Positions 28,901 through 43,900 of a DNA stretch of 64,000 nucleotides are shown piece by piece; the stretch's first letter is position 1, and each line of letters opens with the position of its first letter. The stretch covers positions 45,589,955 to 45,653,954 of the forward strand of contig NW_019211456.1 of NCBI RefSeq assembly GCF_002443255.2, written 5' to 3'. Source of the stretch: Varroa destructor (lineage: Eukaryota; Arthropoda; Arachnida; Mesostigmata; Varroidae). The notes under the pieces were generated by a model. The model saw only the letters and a program-made list of their open reading frames with translations. It was not told the DNA's origin and ran no database searches. A program made the translations under genes and the position numbers.

Positions 28901-31900
28901 TTGACTATGCTATCTGTTTGAAACTATAAGTTAACTTTAATTCGTTAGAACGTCCTTCAGGATGTAAAATGCCGCAGGCTGCAAATCGTCCGTTAGTGCG
29001 TATATCGGTTTTCATCGGTATTGTTTTTAGCATACTTTTTACAATTTGACTACGGATTGAATAAATAAAGTAGAAACAAAAAAAAAAAAAGCAATTCTTT
29101 CACTGGGGAGTAATTTGTCAGTGACTATATCTACACGTTTCTGCAAAAGACTGTTGGCGACTAATGTAAATGTAAACTTTATATACCACACTAACAGAGG
29201 CGTAATTGCTGGCTCTCAAATATGTAGATGCTCGAACGTGTGTGGTCATATATAATATTCATGATTCACTATTATTTATAGCAACATAAATACATTCAAA
29301 TCGATAGCTTTCTTAGCTACTGGTCATCAGTGGGGATTTGTTTGGCAGATGTATGTGAAGTCCGGCAGTATCTTTACAGTGGTAATAAGGGTGGATGATG
29401 GGTGGATCCTGCTGATTCCAGTGTGAAGGTGGAAATAGAGACGCCGCCAGGGGAACGGCGGAGGACAGTCGCAGCAGTCATGTCCATCACACTTTTCGGC
29501 AGTACATCGTTGTTTTTTTTTATCTACCTTACTGGACAATCCATCCGCCCACTTGTTTGTCATGGAAAACCTCATTAGATAGAAACGAAAAATCGTAAGC
29601 TTTACTCGACGAATGGACGCTGTAAGGCGTGGCCAGCTGGCCGAGCAAACGTCGTCGTCCTTAAGGTTCGGCCTTCCCATCGAGCCGTAAAAGCAAGCGC
29701 GACTTTTCTTTTTACGTTGCGTGGAGTTCTTTGCTGTGCTCTCACGTCCCTCTCTCCATACAGATCCGCATTCTACGGCACCATAGCCATTACCTTCGCG
29801 TCACGTTCAATAACAGAACACGCCTTGGGCCCCTTAAAATACTTAACCACGAGGGATACGTTCGACACACTCAGGCCGCTCATAGTTCTGCGTCTTTTCC
29901 CTTTTTCCCTATGCGGCATTGGGCGCTTAATGGATTCTGACACTGTTCACATCTATAACAGTACCGTACAGCTTATACCACGAACATATACATGCGGTCG
30001 GATGAATTAGCCACGGTAGACGCAGTTAGAATATGTCTATGCGAGCAGGGCAACTCGAGAGATAAATGTATTAACCTTATCATTCCTTCTCTTGGCAAAC
30101 AGAGAAGCACTGATAATCATATTTGCCTGTTTGTGCAGAATCGTCGGTATTTTTTCCTTTTTAAGAATCATCTCTTGTTTTCGTGACAACAAGACAAAGA
30201 ATGAACTGGTTTAATTGACGCCACCAGCATGGCTATGGCTCAGCATGGCATGCGCGCAAATCATGGGGCTGCACGAGACACAGAGCTCAGCTGATAGTGG
30301 GACGAAGTGGCAGAGAAGGGGCAGAATAAATTGCTTCATGTGACCCTTCCACTTATTTAGTCGAGATCAAGATGCTGATGCTGATGACCATGACGATGAA
30401 GACGAATAGAACCCGGGAGGAAGGGGGTAGCCAGCATGGACTTTCAGCGATGCTGCAACAAGCAGTCAGTCAATGAAGTGCTCGGCTAGCTGCTACTGCT
30501 GGCCACTGGCTGAAGGCAACTCAGTCAGTCTGGTAATAGTAATACCATGAAGGTGACGGACAACACCGGCTTCCCACAAATCGGCCCCAAACGAAGAAGG
30601 CAGCTCCCTCAGGGGGTAAAAGAGATGACGCTATCACGGCAGAACCCGTGCAAGCGGTCGTAATATTTGCAGCAATTGAGGCACTGCCTTCTGCCGATAG
30701 TACTGCCTCTGTGGTAATGGAACTATTGGGGCTAGCAGTAAAACACCAGGATCCCGGACCTGCGTTCGCGTTCAGCTCATCGCCAACAGTTCTCCGCTGT
30801 TCACTACAACGGCTCTGTGCGTGCACATTTGTATATGTGGTGCAGCCAATCATTGAACACGTCGGACTCTAATGGCTTCGGAATTTGGAGTAGTTGGTTC
30901 TGAGCAGTTGCACACCTTCTCCCTCAAAGCCATCGCACCATATCGCCGACAGCTAGCAGCCATGAAACCTCACTAATTCCGTCCGTCCAACTTTATCGAA
31001 GCCAAAGCTACAGTGCTTATAAAAGAGGGAGATCAGGAAAGCTTATAATGCGGACTCATGCTCTGCGTTCCTCCTTCCACGCTAATGATAACTTCATTTC
31101 TATCGCCACCGCTTCTTCCTTTTACTCTTCCTTTTCGTTAAATTTATCCTGCCAGCCTGCTACTCGCTCAATCAGCCAGTCCCTGAAGCTGACCGTTCGC
31201 TATTCCGTTCCCGCCGTTATTTCGTACATTTATATGAGCGTCCGTTGCTATACGTGTATGGCAACCGGATATTAGACCCCCGTCTTTAATAACAACGGCA
31301 ACCTTTTACTCCTTTTCGTCCAATTCCTTTTTCTCTGACGAAAAGAAAGCCGGCAGGCACCAGCCCGCAAAGCGAAAAACAGCGAAACAGACCTCTCAAC
31401 AATTGCCGTTCACGCTTCTTTTTTTTTTGGCAGTAGCAGCAGCGACAGCTGACCGGGCCTGTTACAGCTACTAGTTGGGGCAGAGACGTCGACCAGCGAT
31501 CAGCGAACGGTGGCTAGGCATCTCTAACAAACGGCACCGCCTGACTACGTTCACTCCTGCTGCTACCCTTGCAACCGCTAGTTGCTGTTGCTTTTGCCCG
31601 CATAACTGGTGGCCCATTTTTGTCAACAACAACAACAACACCAACGCTTCAAGACAGACAGATCCCGGTACCCTAGCACTTGTCCGTAGAAAGCCAAATG
31701 CATCTCCACCTTTTGCCCTTCCTGCTGTTTGTTCGCTATCACTTTTTCCTCCTTCCCTAAACGTATCGCCACTGGCGTGAACTTCATGGCCATCAGGACT
31801 GCCCCAGTCACTCGCTGAGTGCTGTAATGGTTACCCGGAATATTCTAAGATAGGGAGTCCGCAATGGCCAATACGGCGGCCGCTGCAGCGGGCGACCACT

Positions 31901-34900
31901 GGCTTGCCCATTGAGTTCATGCTAGTTGTCCTAATCGTAATGGCGATAAATGGAGCAAAGAAGCAGAAGATAGAGTCGGCCTGCTGCGCTAACCGGAAAC
32001 ATCAGCATAGCGGCACCATTAGGAGCGACAGGGAGAAAAAATTGTCCAAAAGGACGAGAGAGAGAGAGAAAGGCGAAGAAAACAAAAGAAAGCCTTGACA
32101 AAAGGCGCAGGTAGCAGGTACCACTGCATTGCCGTTGCTGCATAACAAAATATTTTGGCTCCCCACAGGCGTGATGGCGGTCCACAAGCCCTGGCAGTGC
32201 CTCGCGTACCCCCTTTTTGCTGTCGGGGAACTGCTCTAACTGCTGTAGGGGTCTCCTGGGAAACGCTAAGTCAGTGAATCGGGAAGCAGGAGCAGCAGCC
32301 CCTGCCGCACACCTATTCAGGTTGAGCAGCATCGACAGGACGGGACGATGAAAACGAAGAGACAAAGTGCGGAGCGATACGCGCGGGCTTTAGTCGTCGT
32401 CATCATTGTCGACCGTTGTAATGGTGTTATACGCGAAATATTGGGAAACAGAGTCTGTCCGTGGCCTCCCAGGCTATACCATAGTACAGCAACAAGGCCA
32501 CGCTGGTGAACAGAATGGCCGAACTTCATATTTTTCATCTCACCTGGACGAGCTCATCAGTGGTAGGTTGACGGCACTGAGCGTGATAAAAGGTTCCTGT
32601 CTGGGCATATTGAAATATAATTATCCTATCAGTTAGAATAGGAAAAATTTTTTTTATTATGATCGGCCAATGGTCACCTCAGGACGGTGAAAGCTCCAGG
32701 AGAACTAATCGTCGTGTTGCATAAACGGGCACACAAATACACATACACACGTGTCAGTGAGATAATGCAATTTTTCATTATACTAATTTCTTTTTCAGCC
32801 TAAATTTCGACATGGGTCGTTCTACAAGCATTAGACGCTTAAATTATTAATGTCATTTAGAGTTAAACTATTTTTTTTTATTTGCGTCGTGTCAGGGAAT
32901 CTGAATACTTATGGATATATTTTTTATATAGCACTAACTCTGAACTTCACGCTTTTCTCTTCACTCGTTCTTTTTCTTTTCACGCGAAAAGCGAGAAGTT
33001 GTCTCCTTACTAGGAAAGGCCACACTATAATTTGTCATTTTTCCTGGCCTGAGCCCCGTTTGCCGTATTTGTCAGACGTGACCGTGGTCACAACCGGTCA
33101 TCGGATGGCCGTTTGTTCCCGCCACTGCTAGGAGGACAATTCGTCGTTACTGAAGTTTGTAACACGGACCGAGCAGGCAGTCTTGCTGCTACAGCAACAC
33201 TTATCGTTCCCACTCATCATCAAGAATCTTGCGCCCCTTGGCTCTTCTAGCGCTTGCCGCCCAATGCCGCCTCTGCATTTCTTGCTCTATTGATGCCTTA
33301 TTCGCGCCCACTAAGACTCATTTAACGTGCTGCATCCGGCCAGGCTTCATTCAGGCAACGGCAGAAGCAATAGGAGACACATTTGAAGATCGGACATCTG
33401 CCCGCCCGTCTTCGGCGTCACCGCGACGACGTTGACAGTTAGCATCACACGAAATGATACATGCTGCCGCAGCTGTCTATGAGTAAACAAAAATACAACG
33501 GAATAAATGAAACTACAATATGCTGTTTGTGACCCACTCATTTAGTCCCATTCATTGAAATATAAATTGCGCTGCAGTGCATGGTGCTTCGGACGCCTTG
33601 CGCGAAGCGAAGCCCGATAACATGCCGTAGCTGTTCACTCTATGACTTTTTACCGTCCCTCTGATGCACGGCTCTACGCGTTGCAGGCAAACGAATATTT
33701 ATGAACGGACGGGAATAACTACGTCTGGATTGCTGCGCGCGCCCTCGATGAATGTTTTCGTTGGTTTGTCGTCTACTGGTTCGTTAGTTCGGCGATTGTC
33801 GCCTAGCCGGATGAGTGGCCTGCTTGCTGACCGGTTTCTGCTTTCACAATGAAAGAAATATCTCACAATAGTACGCTGACAATGAAGGCAGGTCATGCTT
33901 TTCTTCTTTGTCAGTAGCATTGCCCTTTTCCGGTTACAGCCGTTGTGTCTTGGCCATCGGCGGCGGAGTTGTGTTGAGGGAATGGGCGTAAGCTCCGGGC
34001 TAAGCTTGATCGGGATGGAACCACATGGAGTGCCCGTGTGACAGGAATGCCGAATTCCCTCTACCGACACTGCAGCTATCGTCAACACCTCATTCATGGG
34101 AGCATCGCCGTTTCCACCCTTGCCGCGATTGCCGCCGCCTCCCTCTCCTGCTGCTCCTGTTTTTCTATCCTCAGTTGATTGTCTCCTTTATCCTCTCGAT
34201 CTGACTGGCACTAGCGCTTTTTTCCCTGTCTTTTGTTGCCGTTCGTGCGGCGGCTGGTGTATGAACATCATTTCTTCTAACCCAGCCTCGACTACCCCGT
34301 TTGCCCTATATTGTTGAGCATTGCCTTGAAAGCACGGTACTTGACTTCGACTACTTCATGAAGATGACGAAGGCGGTGGCGGGACCGGATCCCTCTTGTG
34401 GCCGTATTGGCCATTCTTCGGTACAGGCCCTATAAATATTAATTATAGAAATCTCATTAAACTTTGCCTCGTTTTCCACTATCAGCGAGAGGGCTATGCC
34501 TGGTTAGGATAAGCGACGAACTGCAGCCAGACGTTTATCGCACATTTGCTGATTTTGTATTGCTTATATAACAAGCCGACACTTCAAGTGTACCGCAGCT
34601 GCACACATGCTCCTAGCATACGAGGTAAGCCATGCTGTACATATTTTATGTTAGAATAGCCAGTATCACCATAATGCTAATTATCCATCTGTCGCTGTAT
34701 ATCGTCACCACATATATAACTCACACCATAAACCTGGCTCTGCCAAATGAGAAAATTTTCTCTCTTAGTTCCACTAAGGCCATAGTATCTATAGAAAACG
34801 AGTGATGACTAGCATAATAGAACAATACCAAGCTGGATGAGGTCTCATGTGAAGACAAAGAACTGGGCATTTTTTGCTCTCCCCTTACCTCTCTTTAGAC

Positions 34901-37900
34901 GCCTTTCTCATCGAGGCTCTTCGAGGGTTTGAGGATGTGGGCTGTGGGGAACGCGACGAAATCAAGTCACGTCGTCTGACATACATGTTGGCCGCGATGG
35001 AAGGCTTTCAGACAATGGCGGACTGACTGCGGATGAAGAAGGTCAGACACGGGCAGTACAGAGAAGATTTTTTCATACGTTCAACTGGCTTTCTCGGTAT
35101 GGGCGTTGCCCATCCTGCGTGGGACAGCACCGGGCCAAGCGGCTCATTTACTTTGGAGGGCGACAGTAATGTGTGATTTGAGAGGAACAGCTTCCATTGT
35201 GCATAAGACACCCACTGACAGGCATTTCTTAGGAAAACCGTTCGCTGGATCTCGCCTTCAAGAAGTGACTGACCTGTTTGGAACTACACGCTCAGGCAAA
35301 AGCAGAGTCAACCAACTTTCTCTTCTATCTCAGCACTCCGTCTCAAGGAAGCAAAGCGGTTCTTAAGATACGGTTAGGGGCCAGTGATGGAAGGTAGCGC
35401 TCAGGTTCAGGATCAGTTCGGACGGGGAACGACTAGGAAAAGGATATAGTCGTTGTGGGGATTGTACATTGTCTTCTGCCTGCAGATGTCACCCTTTCTG
35501 CTCATCGCCGCAGCTGGTTGTCACCTCACTTCTGCCGTCGGTCACAGCTCGCCTGATGCATACCCAGATTACGTCAAGGCAGGGAAGGCGGCAAGCCGGT
35601 AAATTGGAAGCAGGTAAATTATCTCTACGAATAAGCACGTTGCTATACCTATCAGTAAGTTCAGAAAGTGCGCGAAGACACGGCGCACCATAGTTTGATA
35701 ATATTGTTCTGACAAGCCGACAAGCATTAGCACTTCGGCTGTTGGGTTGTTTTTTTCCTCTTACGACAGCATTCGTGGATACGCTCCTCTGTACCGTTTA
35801 GTCTATATTTTTTTATAATAACAAATAATTCATGCTGACTTGTCTGAACCCGGATGTGCTTCCTTACCTCATATGTCATCTCTGCCGTTGCGGTAATTTT
35901 ATCTAACAACGTTTGCATCCTTGGTCACAAATCTGCCGTGTTATATACACTGGCGTCAATACGCCAACCACGGCTGCGACTAGGAATGTGGCTGACGACG
36001 ACATATGGCAGCGTGAAACTAAATTGCTAGCCGCTGTCCTATCCTGTCTTCAGTCCAAGGACATATTTCCATGTGGGCAAGCCGGGGCTACACGCTCACA
36101 TCCGTTTACGCGACCGTCCCCTCATTGTCCGTTCCTGTCACCCAGCAATCACTAAGCCCCCTGCTGGTAACCAATGGCAGCAGCAAACGCAACATTGGCA
36201 GTATACCGACCACCAACAAGCTCTGCGCGTCTGTTTGTCCGTTGCTGTCTGCCGAAACAGGTCGGTCTCCTCTTCGTCTATATATGGTTAGTGGTTGTAG
36301 AGCCACAGCAGCGGCAGGACAGAAGCAATAGCTGTGTTCGCCTGAGGCAATTTGCAAGGAGCAGGACCTGCTGAGTGGATGTGCCTGACTGTTCACCTCC
36401 TGTGCACATGTTTGTCCTGCTACTACCGCTGATGCTGCTTTTGCTACTGGCACAGTTGAACCGTTCATGGAGGTAAGGCAGTGGCGATAGAAACGGCGAC
36501 CGCCTTCGCGACGCAGCTAGCTACGCTGAAGGTTTTGTTGGCTGTTTGGTAATATAGCCAAAGAAAAATACAGCCGGTAGCCAGAAGACGGTGGAGGTTT
36601 ACACACGAATACTGAGGGTCAGATACGGGTCGGAAAGTGGCTATTTCGGCGAAGCTTTGGATATAGCATACGCCTCCGAAAAAAAAAAGTCATAGTAACA
36701 GCAGCAGGAAAAGCACACGACTAACTCTAACTCTGCCGCCTCATGCCGCTTCCCAGTTCCGATAGGCGAGAAGCAGTTCTGTTAGATGGCAGCGATGATT
36801 GTAGAAAAGCGTAGGCATTGCGACGGCAATGGCAGTGTCGACGTCAGTGGAAGCGGTTTCCTTAACCGAGAAGGAAATACTGTCCAATTGTCGTATGCCT
36901 CAGGCAACATCGACGCCTCGTAGACTCTTTGGACTTCCACCGCTTACCCAACTGCGCGCTTGCGCTCGTTCGCTGGTGTCCTTTGAAAACCTCACGGTAG
37001 TAGCAGAAGAAAAAAGAGTCAGCGAAAGCTAACACTGGCGACATTGCCAATGCCCACAGTATCACCAGGCCATCGCTTCTCTGGCCTTTCCGCTGTTTTT
37101 ACTTTTTTAACAATTCACGCACTTTTTAGATGGACACAAGACATACCCGACGGAGCGTGGGTGGCAGACTGCACACTTCTTGGGCGTAGTCTCCCTATAT
37201 AGGAAAAAGACGTACGTCGCGTTGATGAAGATGGTGTCGTTGACATAAATCAACTGCAAACCGGCGACAAAGAAAGGACGATGGGAAAGTCACATGATAC
37301 TAACCTTCAACACAACGGGAGGCGCCGACGCCGTTATGTCGAGATCAGAAAAACTCTTTTCTTGCTCTAAAAGCGAGTGGACGAAATGAGTTGTATCTAC
37401 AGACCATAGCGACTCGTTCCAAAACCCTGTGACCTGCTAGCTTCTTTGTATATAGCCATACCAGACTGTCTCAATCTAATGATAATAGTAGGTGTTTCAT
37501 TTGCATAGCTACATTTTGTACTACTTATACTGTATAGCGCAGCGAGTGAAAACCTACACGGACAATTTCGGATAACTGAAATCCACCTAAGTTTATCACG
37601 CATACAAGGTAGATACACGTATTCGGACGAACTGTGTTAAATATAATCGAAGATGCGATGTAAAAACGTCTGGGTAAAAATTATCAAACGTATTAATTGT
37701 ACAATGCTACCTGTCTCAGCGATTTCGAGGTCCATCAAAAACGCTAGACTCAGCATCGGTTCGGTGAATTTAAGTCTGCTATTGAACTAATTTTCCGTTG
37801 TAGCAGTTAGCAAATTGTACTGCTCGTGTTATGCCCCCTGATAAGTCAGTGATGTGCCCTGTTAAGCTATTTTGTACAGTATAATATATTATATCAATAT

Positions 37901-40900
37901 AGACAAGTATAATAAACGCCTTCATATGATATTGCTTGAACAGAACCCTACATTATGTATTGGCTCCTGATATGCTGTGAGCTGAAGCGTATAAACGGAA
38001 ATATATACTTGTGAATGATTGGCGTAGTTTGACATCCATCTGTAGTTACAACTGATCGTGCCCTACATCTGATTGTTTTAGTATTGAAATCCGCCTTAGA
38101 CTACGCCAAAAAATCTTGGCGAAATGCAAAAGAGGCATTCTGTGGGTAAAATTTTAAGGTACCTTTCGTTTACGGCTGCAAGCTGCCTTTGTAGACTATC
38201 GTCCCCTATACATCAACTATCTTAATTATTAACAGCTCGCAGATCTTTTTACAGCTATTCAGTGATAATTAAGCCTATCGAATGCAAGGCATGTACTTAT
38301 ATAAAATTATTGTGGCCATTTCATCTGGTTAAGGTTATCAAAGGCTATATCCGCGCTTTTTGTTGGCCGTGGGTAGTTTACAGTAGGAGTAATAACTTGA
38401 TGCAATTTCCTTTGGGAAGGGCGCCTGCTTACGGGTACGAAAAAGACGGCAGAGAGCTAGTGAAAATCAGCCCCTTAGTGGGACTGCCTGAACAGCGGGT
38501 CACAGAGGCAGAGAGAAATAGAATCACTAATGAGATCATAGCTGAGGAGGAAAACCACCGAAGAGCAGAAACGGGGGCAAGCTTTGATCCTAAATATTAT
38601 AAATAATGCTGCCTTCACTGCCGTTTGCGTGCGCATCTTGGCTATTTACCGTGTTGTTGATTTCATTATTATGCTGTTATGGTTGTAGCTATAGTTGTCG
38701 TTTAACACAAAGCCGCTCTTCCGGGCCAAAACCATTACAGGAAGTAGCCTAATTTTTTCGGATCGATCTGTATGAATCAACGGTGAACCGTACCTCGACA
38801 TTCCAATTAGGAAAAATAAGTGAATCGCTTCCTGAATCCAAACATCTTTCCTGCTACGTTTATGAAAATGCACGACGTAATTAGGTTTTGTATGTTTTCG
38901 AATGTGAGCGTTATGGTCCCGTCGTCAGTCCTTTACATTTAGGTACTAGGAAGACACTATTTAGTGCTCCAACAATACAATTTTAGGTGAGCCTCACTGG
39001 ACCTATTTGACGCGATGCGATCACGGTAATCTACGGTAAAAGGCCATCGAAACGCATAATTCGTTTTGAAAATTATCAATTTTCAAGACATTCATTTGGT
39101 GGCATTCGGAGCCAATTTCGAAGATTTCTTTGGACGCCAAAGTACTGCTGTCATATAGTTTTTTTTTTATGTTGTATTGCTTCAACAGCTATTTAGGCGT
39201 TATTCAGGGTATGTGCTTCTAACTGTCCTCCTGTCTCTTCTATCAAAGCTCCCACATCGTCCATTCGACGTTTCAATATTACTGACTTTTTGTTCGTCGT
39301 AGGCCGCAACGCCAGCCCATAACCCAATTGGCGTTGCCGCTGCCATAGAAGAGGGCTAAGCTAAGTGCTGCAGCTAGACTCCTAATGTGAGTTCTTACTT
39401 TCGCTCCGTAGGAGTTGTTAGTTTTGCGAAGCCCTCGTTGAGTACCGGTGGATAGCAGGTCGAATTGTGTAAAAAATGCACACGTCGACATCAAAAGTTC
39501 TACCAACTTGAAGGCTTGCTTAACTGACTGGCTGGTTGGAAGCGGCACTGGGAGACCGGGACGAAGGTGAAGTAAACATGGCACGGACTGATTTTATGGA
39601 GCGAGCGTACAAACGAACGATTTGCTCGTTGCTGGTAGTTTCTGTGGCTGGTAGCCTACTTCGGCTAGCAACAGCAATGGTACCGATCCTTCGCCGTCTA
39701 CTCTGATTGGTAGAAGCACACAGATAAATACTGCTTGGGCTGCCTAACAGATTTTGGGAATCCCATAGACGGCGTTACCTGATAAGAAATGAGAGGCCAC
39801 AATATTCGCTCAAAAGGAACTTTACTTGGCTGTTTCGTTTGTTCCTGTTTCTAGTGTCGATATACATTAGTCAGAAGCACATACTAGTATGTTTTTCTTT
39901 TCCACGCAGTTTGGCAACGAATGGCACCCGTTGAGTAGGTAGCTTCCGACATCACTGGGACAAGACGGCGGGAGACGGCACTGATACGATCACTACTAGC
40001 ACTGCTAATAGGGCTGGAAATGCTAAAGGTAGGTCTAGTCTAAAAATAGCCTGCATATAAAGTCGAAGGGAGTAGTGTAGTAGCAAAATCCCATTAAAAC
40101 TGTAGCGCCTAGATGCTGTATTGATGCCGACAGGCAATTAGCCGTTCAGGCCATTATTGCCTGACTTTTGATTGATTTTGACAGTAGCATCGACAGACGC
40201 ATACCAGCCGCCCTTGGATCATAGCCGACCTAATGCTTCGAATAAAGCGCTACCTCTAACACTAGTGATTTTACTTAAAACGCCTTATTCTGCCCTTCGT
40301 CGAGGTGAAGGTTCGAGCGGAACGAGGCAGCAGATGAGCGCCTGACAAACTGACTGAGTCGGACGAATGAACGCGTAGCCAGAACTGAAATGGAGACTAG
40401 GGAAAGCTGTACACGCACTTGATTCCAGCAGGGCGAACCTTCGTTGTCCGCCCGTCGACATTGTCAGCTCCCCTACCGGATTTAGAGAAATGGTGATTTA
40501 ATGAAAATTCCATTTAGTCAGCGAATGAACGTACGAACGAGCTAGATTTCGTTTTTCACCTCCTCCTTTTTTTTTTTTTCGTACCAATAAAATTTTCACT
40601 AGAAAGCCCTGCTGCCATCACCAGCAGCGCCGACGTTGCACTGACACAACAGAGACTTATCCACCCACTGGAAAAGGAAAGAGGGCCAAGGGACTGTAAT
40701 GGCGGGTGATGAGGGGGAGAGTCCGGAAGCCTGCAGCCGCCGCCACCACCACTGGCACCGCTACTCTAGATGACTTCAACGCTGTTGCCACTGGCCTTCA
40801 CTCAATTGGCCATTCTATTGCCGCTCGTCTAGCCGTAGGTCTGCCACGTTTGCTTACCAGGTTGTCCGCTCGTTCACTAGAAGTGAAGCCAAAGCCGAAT

Positions 40901-43900
40901 CTCTTCTGCGTCTCGGCACCGACCAACCGGCAGGCTGGAGCGACCAATACGAGGCCTTAGTATATATTTTGAAGCTTGTTCCAGTGAACAACTTGTAAAC
41001 AAAAATTGCTCCAAGGCACATTCTCTTACGTAGGCGTTTGACGGGAAGCAAGTGCAATGTGATGCTGTGCGACGCTACTGGTACAGCTTCAAATGTAATT
41101 CCTTTTACCAACTTCAAGCCCTGTAGTAGTTGCAATTGCTAAACTTTACGCCTCCATGTCGGTGCGGGCACCACTGGGTGATTGCTCGGCCAGCTAGGCA
41201 AGTTAAATTGGGAGAAAAAAAGATGTAAGTTGATTTGCAGCTAGTGTACTCTTGTGAACGAGTGCGTACATTGAGATACGACGAGAACGATGGCAACGCT
41301 GTCAGAGCACTGGTTTCGGTTCCCGTCGTTGCTGAATGGGACTTAAGGGATCGTAGCATTGGAAGAAGACTATCGGACCCTCTGCTAAGCCTTTGATTCG
41401 AACTGTCCTAAAGGGTAAGAGGCAAACTGGGGAAAGTGGTGTATAAGAAAACATCTAGGAACCAGAGAGGTCCTCCAACTTGACACATCGTTAGAGGAAG
41501 GGCGTACACAAATGCTGTTCGTATCGGCCGACTTTTGAAGGCATCGTGTCTATAGTAACCACCAGGCCAATGCTAAACCAGCTGCCATACTGTTAGAAGT
41601 GATGGCAGCTGAAGACGACGTTGGCAGCAGTTCCACTACAACGAGCATTACAACCTTAGTTGGCTTCGTCATTTTGGCGCTTGGCTACCGGTTCTGTTGA
41701 CTTGCTCGGTTGCCTATCGCTAGTTTGCACAAGCCCTCCAACTAATGTGGCTCACTGCCTGAATACAGCCGTCCAACGCAGAGCGCGCCTCGGACCCTGA
41801 AACATGGACAAGATTTTAAGGGCTATAATTACGCTGTGCACCGAAACCACCAGGCAGCTTCCTCTCTCACATAACATATAGATACAGGTGACAGAAGCGT
41901 TCAAAAAAGCAAAGTCATAGCCTGTAGGCTTATTTATTTGTCTGTCTGACTACATGCTTAGTGTTCCTCAGATATCGAAATTTCGATATTACACTCGATC
42001 GACCCTCTGTCGATATCACTCAATTGAGCAGCTTATGACGACGCATGTAGTAGTTTCTGTAGTATTTGGCACAGAACTTATTCGCGTCTTTTGATTTTCC
42101 TTTTCCAGGCTATAAGGTACCATAGGCGACGACTTAATGCGTAGGTTTTGAAGTATACGCAGTTTAAATACAAGGGCAGTACGAGATAACAAGTAGTAAG
42201 AAAAAAAAATAGAAAAGAGAAAAGAATGGCAAGGGAAAAACAACAGTAGAAAGGGTCGCCTAGAATGGTCGAATATCTTTACTTTTTTTCGCCCATATTG
42301 TCTTCCTGTAAGTTGCGTTTTTGCTCTATACGTGTTCATGTGGAAGCGCGACTGCACGTGTTGGTATATGCACCTGCTTAATGTATAGCTAGTAAAGTTC
42401 TAAGTTATCACGAGGTTAGACAAGAAGCTGTCCGCAGCTTTCCGTTCTGCCCTCCGGGAACAAAAGTATTCCCTTATGCGCATAGGCGTGGTGCTATCCT
42501 GCTGCGACACGCCAAACTGCGCTGCTGGCTCGAGACTGTATCAGTTGTAGAACCATTACCTATGACGGCCTGTTCGAGAAGAATGCATGAGTCTTTTGAG
42601 GCTACGAGCTATGTCTGCCTGAGAAGTTTAAGACTGCCCCGTCCGCAAGCTATAGAGACTTGCTGTGCCTTCAAGGATATAGATGACGAAGAACTTGGAG
42701 GCGGTTGTGCGCTGTGTGCGTACGTTCTGTGTATGGAAGCCTTCAGAGCTTGCAATGACAAGTAAATGATGGAGGGCTTAGCCGGCGTCGCATGGCAAAG
42801 TACGCGGCCAGCGGACACCGCGTCGCGGCGGTTGGAAAAGGCCTGACCAAGGATGATGCACAGAGAGTGAACGGAAAAGAGACAAGCCCGCTACCAAGAA
42901 GCAGAGTAACGGTGAATGAGATGCAACGGCGTTTGTAATGGACGACGGCCAAACATGGCACGTGTTACGATTTTCAGGCTCAGCCGTATCTATAACAGAC
43001 GCAGTAGCATCTCCAAGGCGCTCCCTTCACTTTTCATGCTCATTCCCTGTAGAAAATAATCATACACACTTCGTAAAGCCTATACTACCATATGTTCTAT
43101 AGACTGAGAAACAGTCCCGAGTTCTAATGTCAGAATCCTTTGCGTCGAATTTGCGTTTTCTTGCGTTATTTTCCGTCGCTCTAGCAAATGGTTACATCCT
43201 GTGATTCACATAATTTCACAAGCTACTGAAAGATAGTATGTTTATGCTGATACCCATTAAGCCAAACGGTATTCACGTGGCTGATCCGACCTATTGAACA
43301 ATTAAATGACACTAACGGCTATTTAAGCCATAGCTTTATATAAAAGATTAAGGTATATATAAAGTGTAATTTCCTAGCAAAACGCTGTTGGTCGTCGGCA
43401 GTCGAACTATGACCGGGTACGTGCTAAGCCGTTTCCAATATATGGAAATTCATTTTATCACAAGCTGCCCTTCTCGAGTTAACTCTTCCACAGTGCACGC
43501 CCGGCCCCACTCCTGTAGCCAGTCAGAGCGACGAGCGCATTCTTTGAAAGGTATTCGCTTAGGCTTTTTGAGAGAACTCCGTTGGCCTACGAAATTGGCG
43601 ACCGGTCGTCGCTGCTTGCGAAATCCATTCGAGAGCTGACGGGAAAACTCAACACGGTCGGCGATGGTTTGAGCTTGGCCTACGAAGCTGTCGTTTGGGA
43701 GGAACCGAAACGAGACGCCAGACCTCAAAGTGTGGGCGACATTAGTGTTTGGTTAGGCAACATGGTTCTAAAAGACTAGCGTCTTAGGCGTCGACCAACG
43801 CAGGTAGTGATATTGTGCTGTCCATGAGTTTATTGAGCTTTCGTCCGTCAATTTCCACCTCTTAAACCTCTACCCTTCATGTGAATGATGCGGCTAGACT

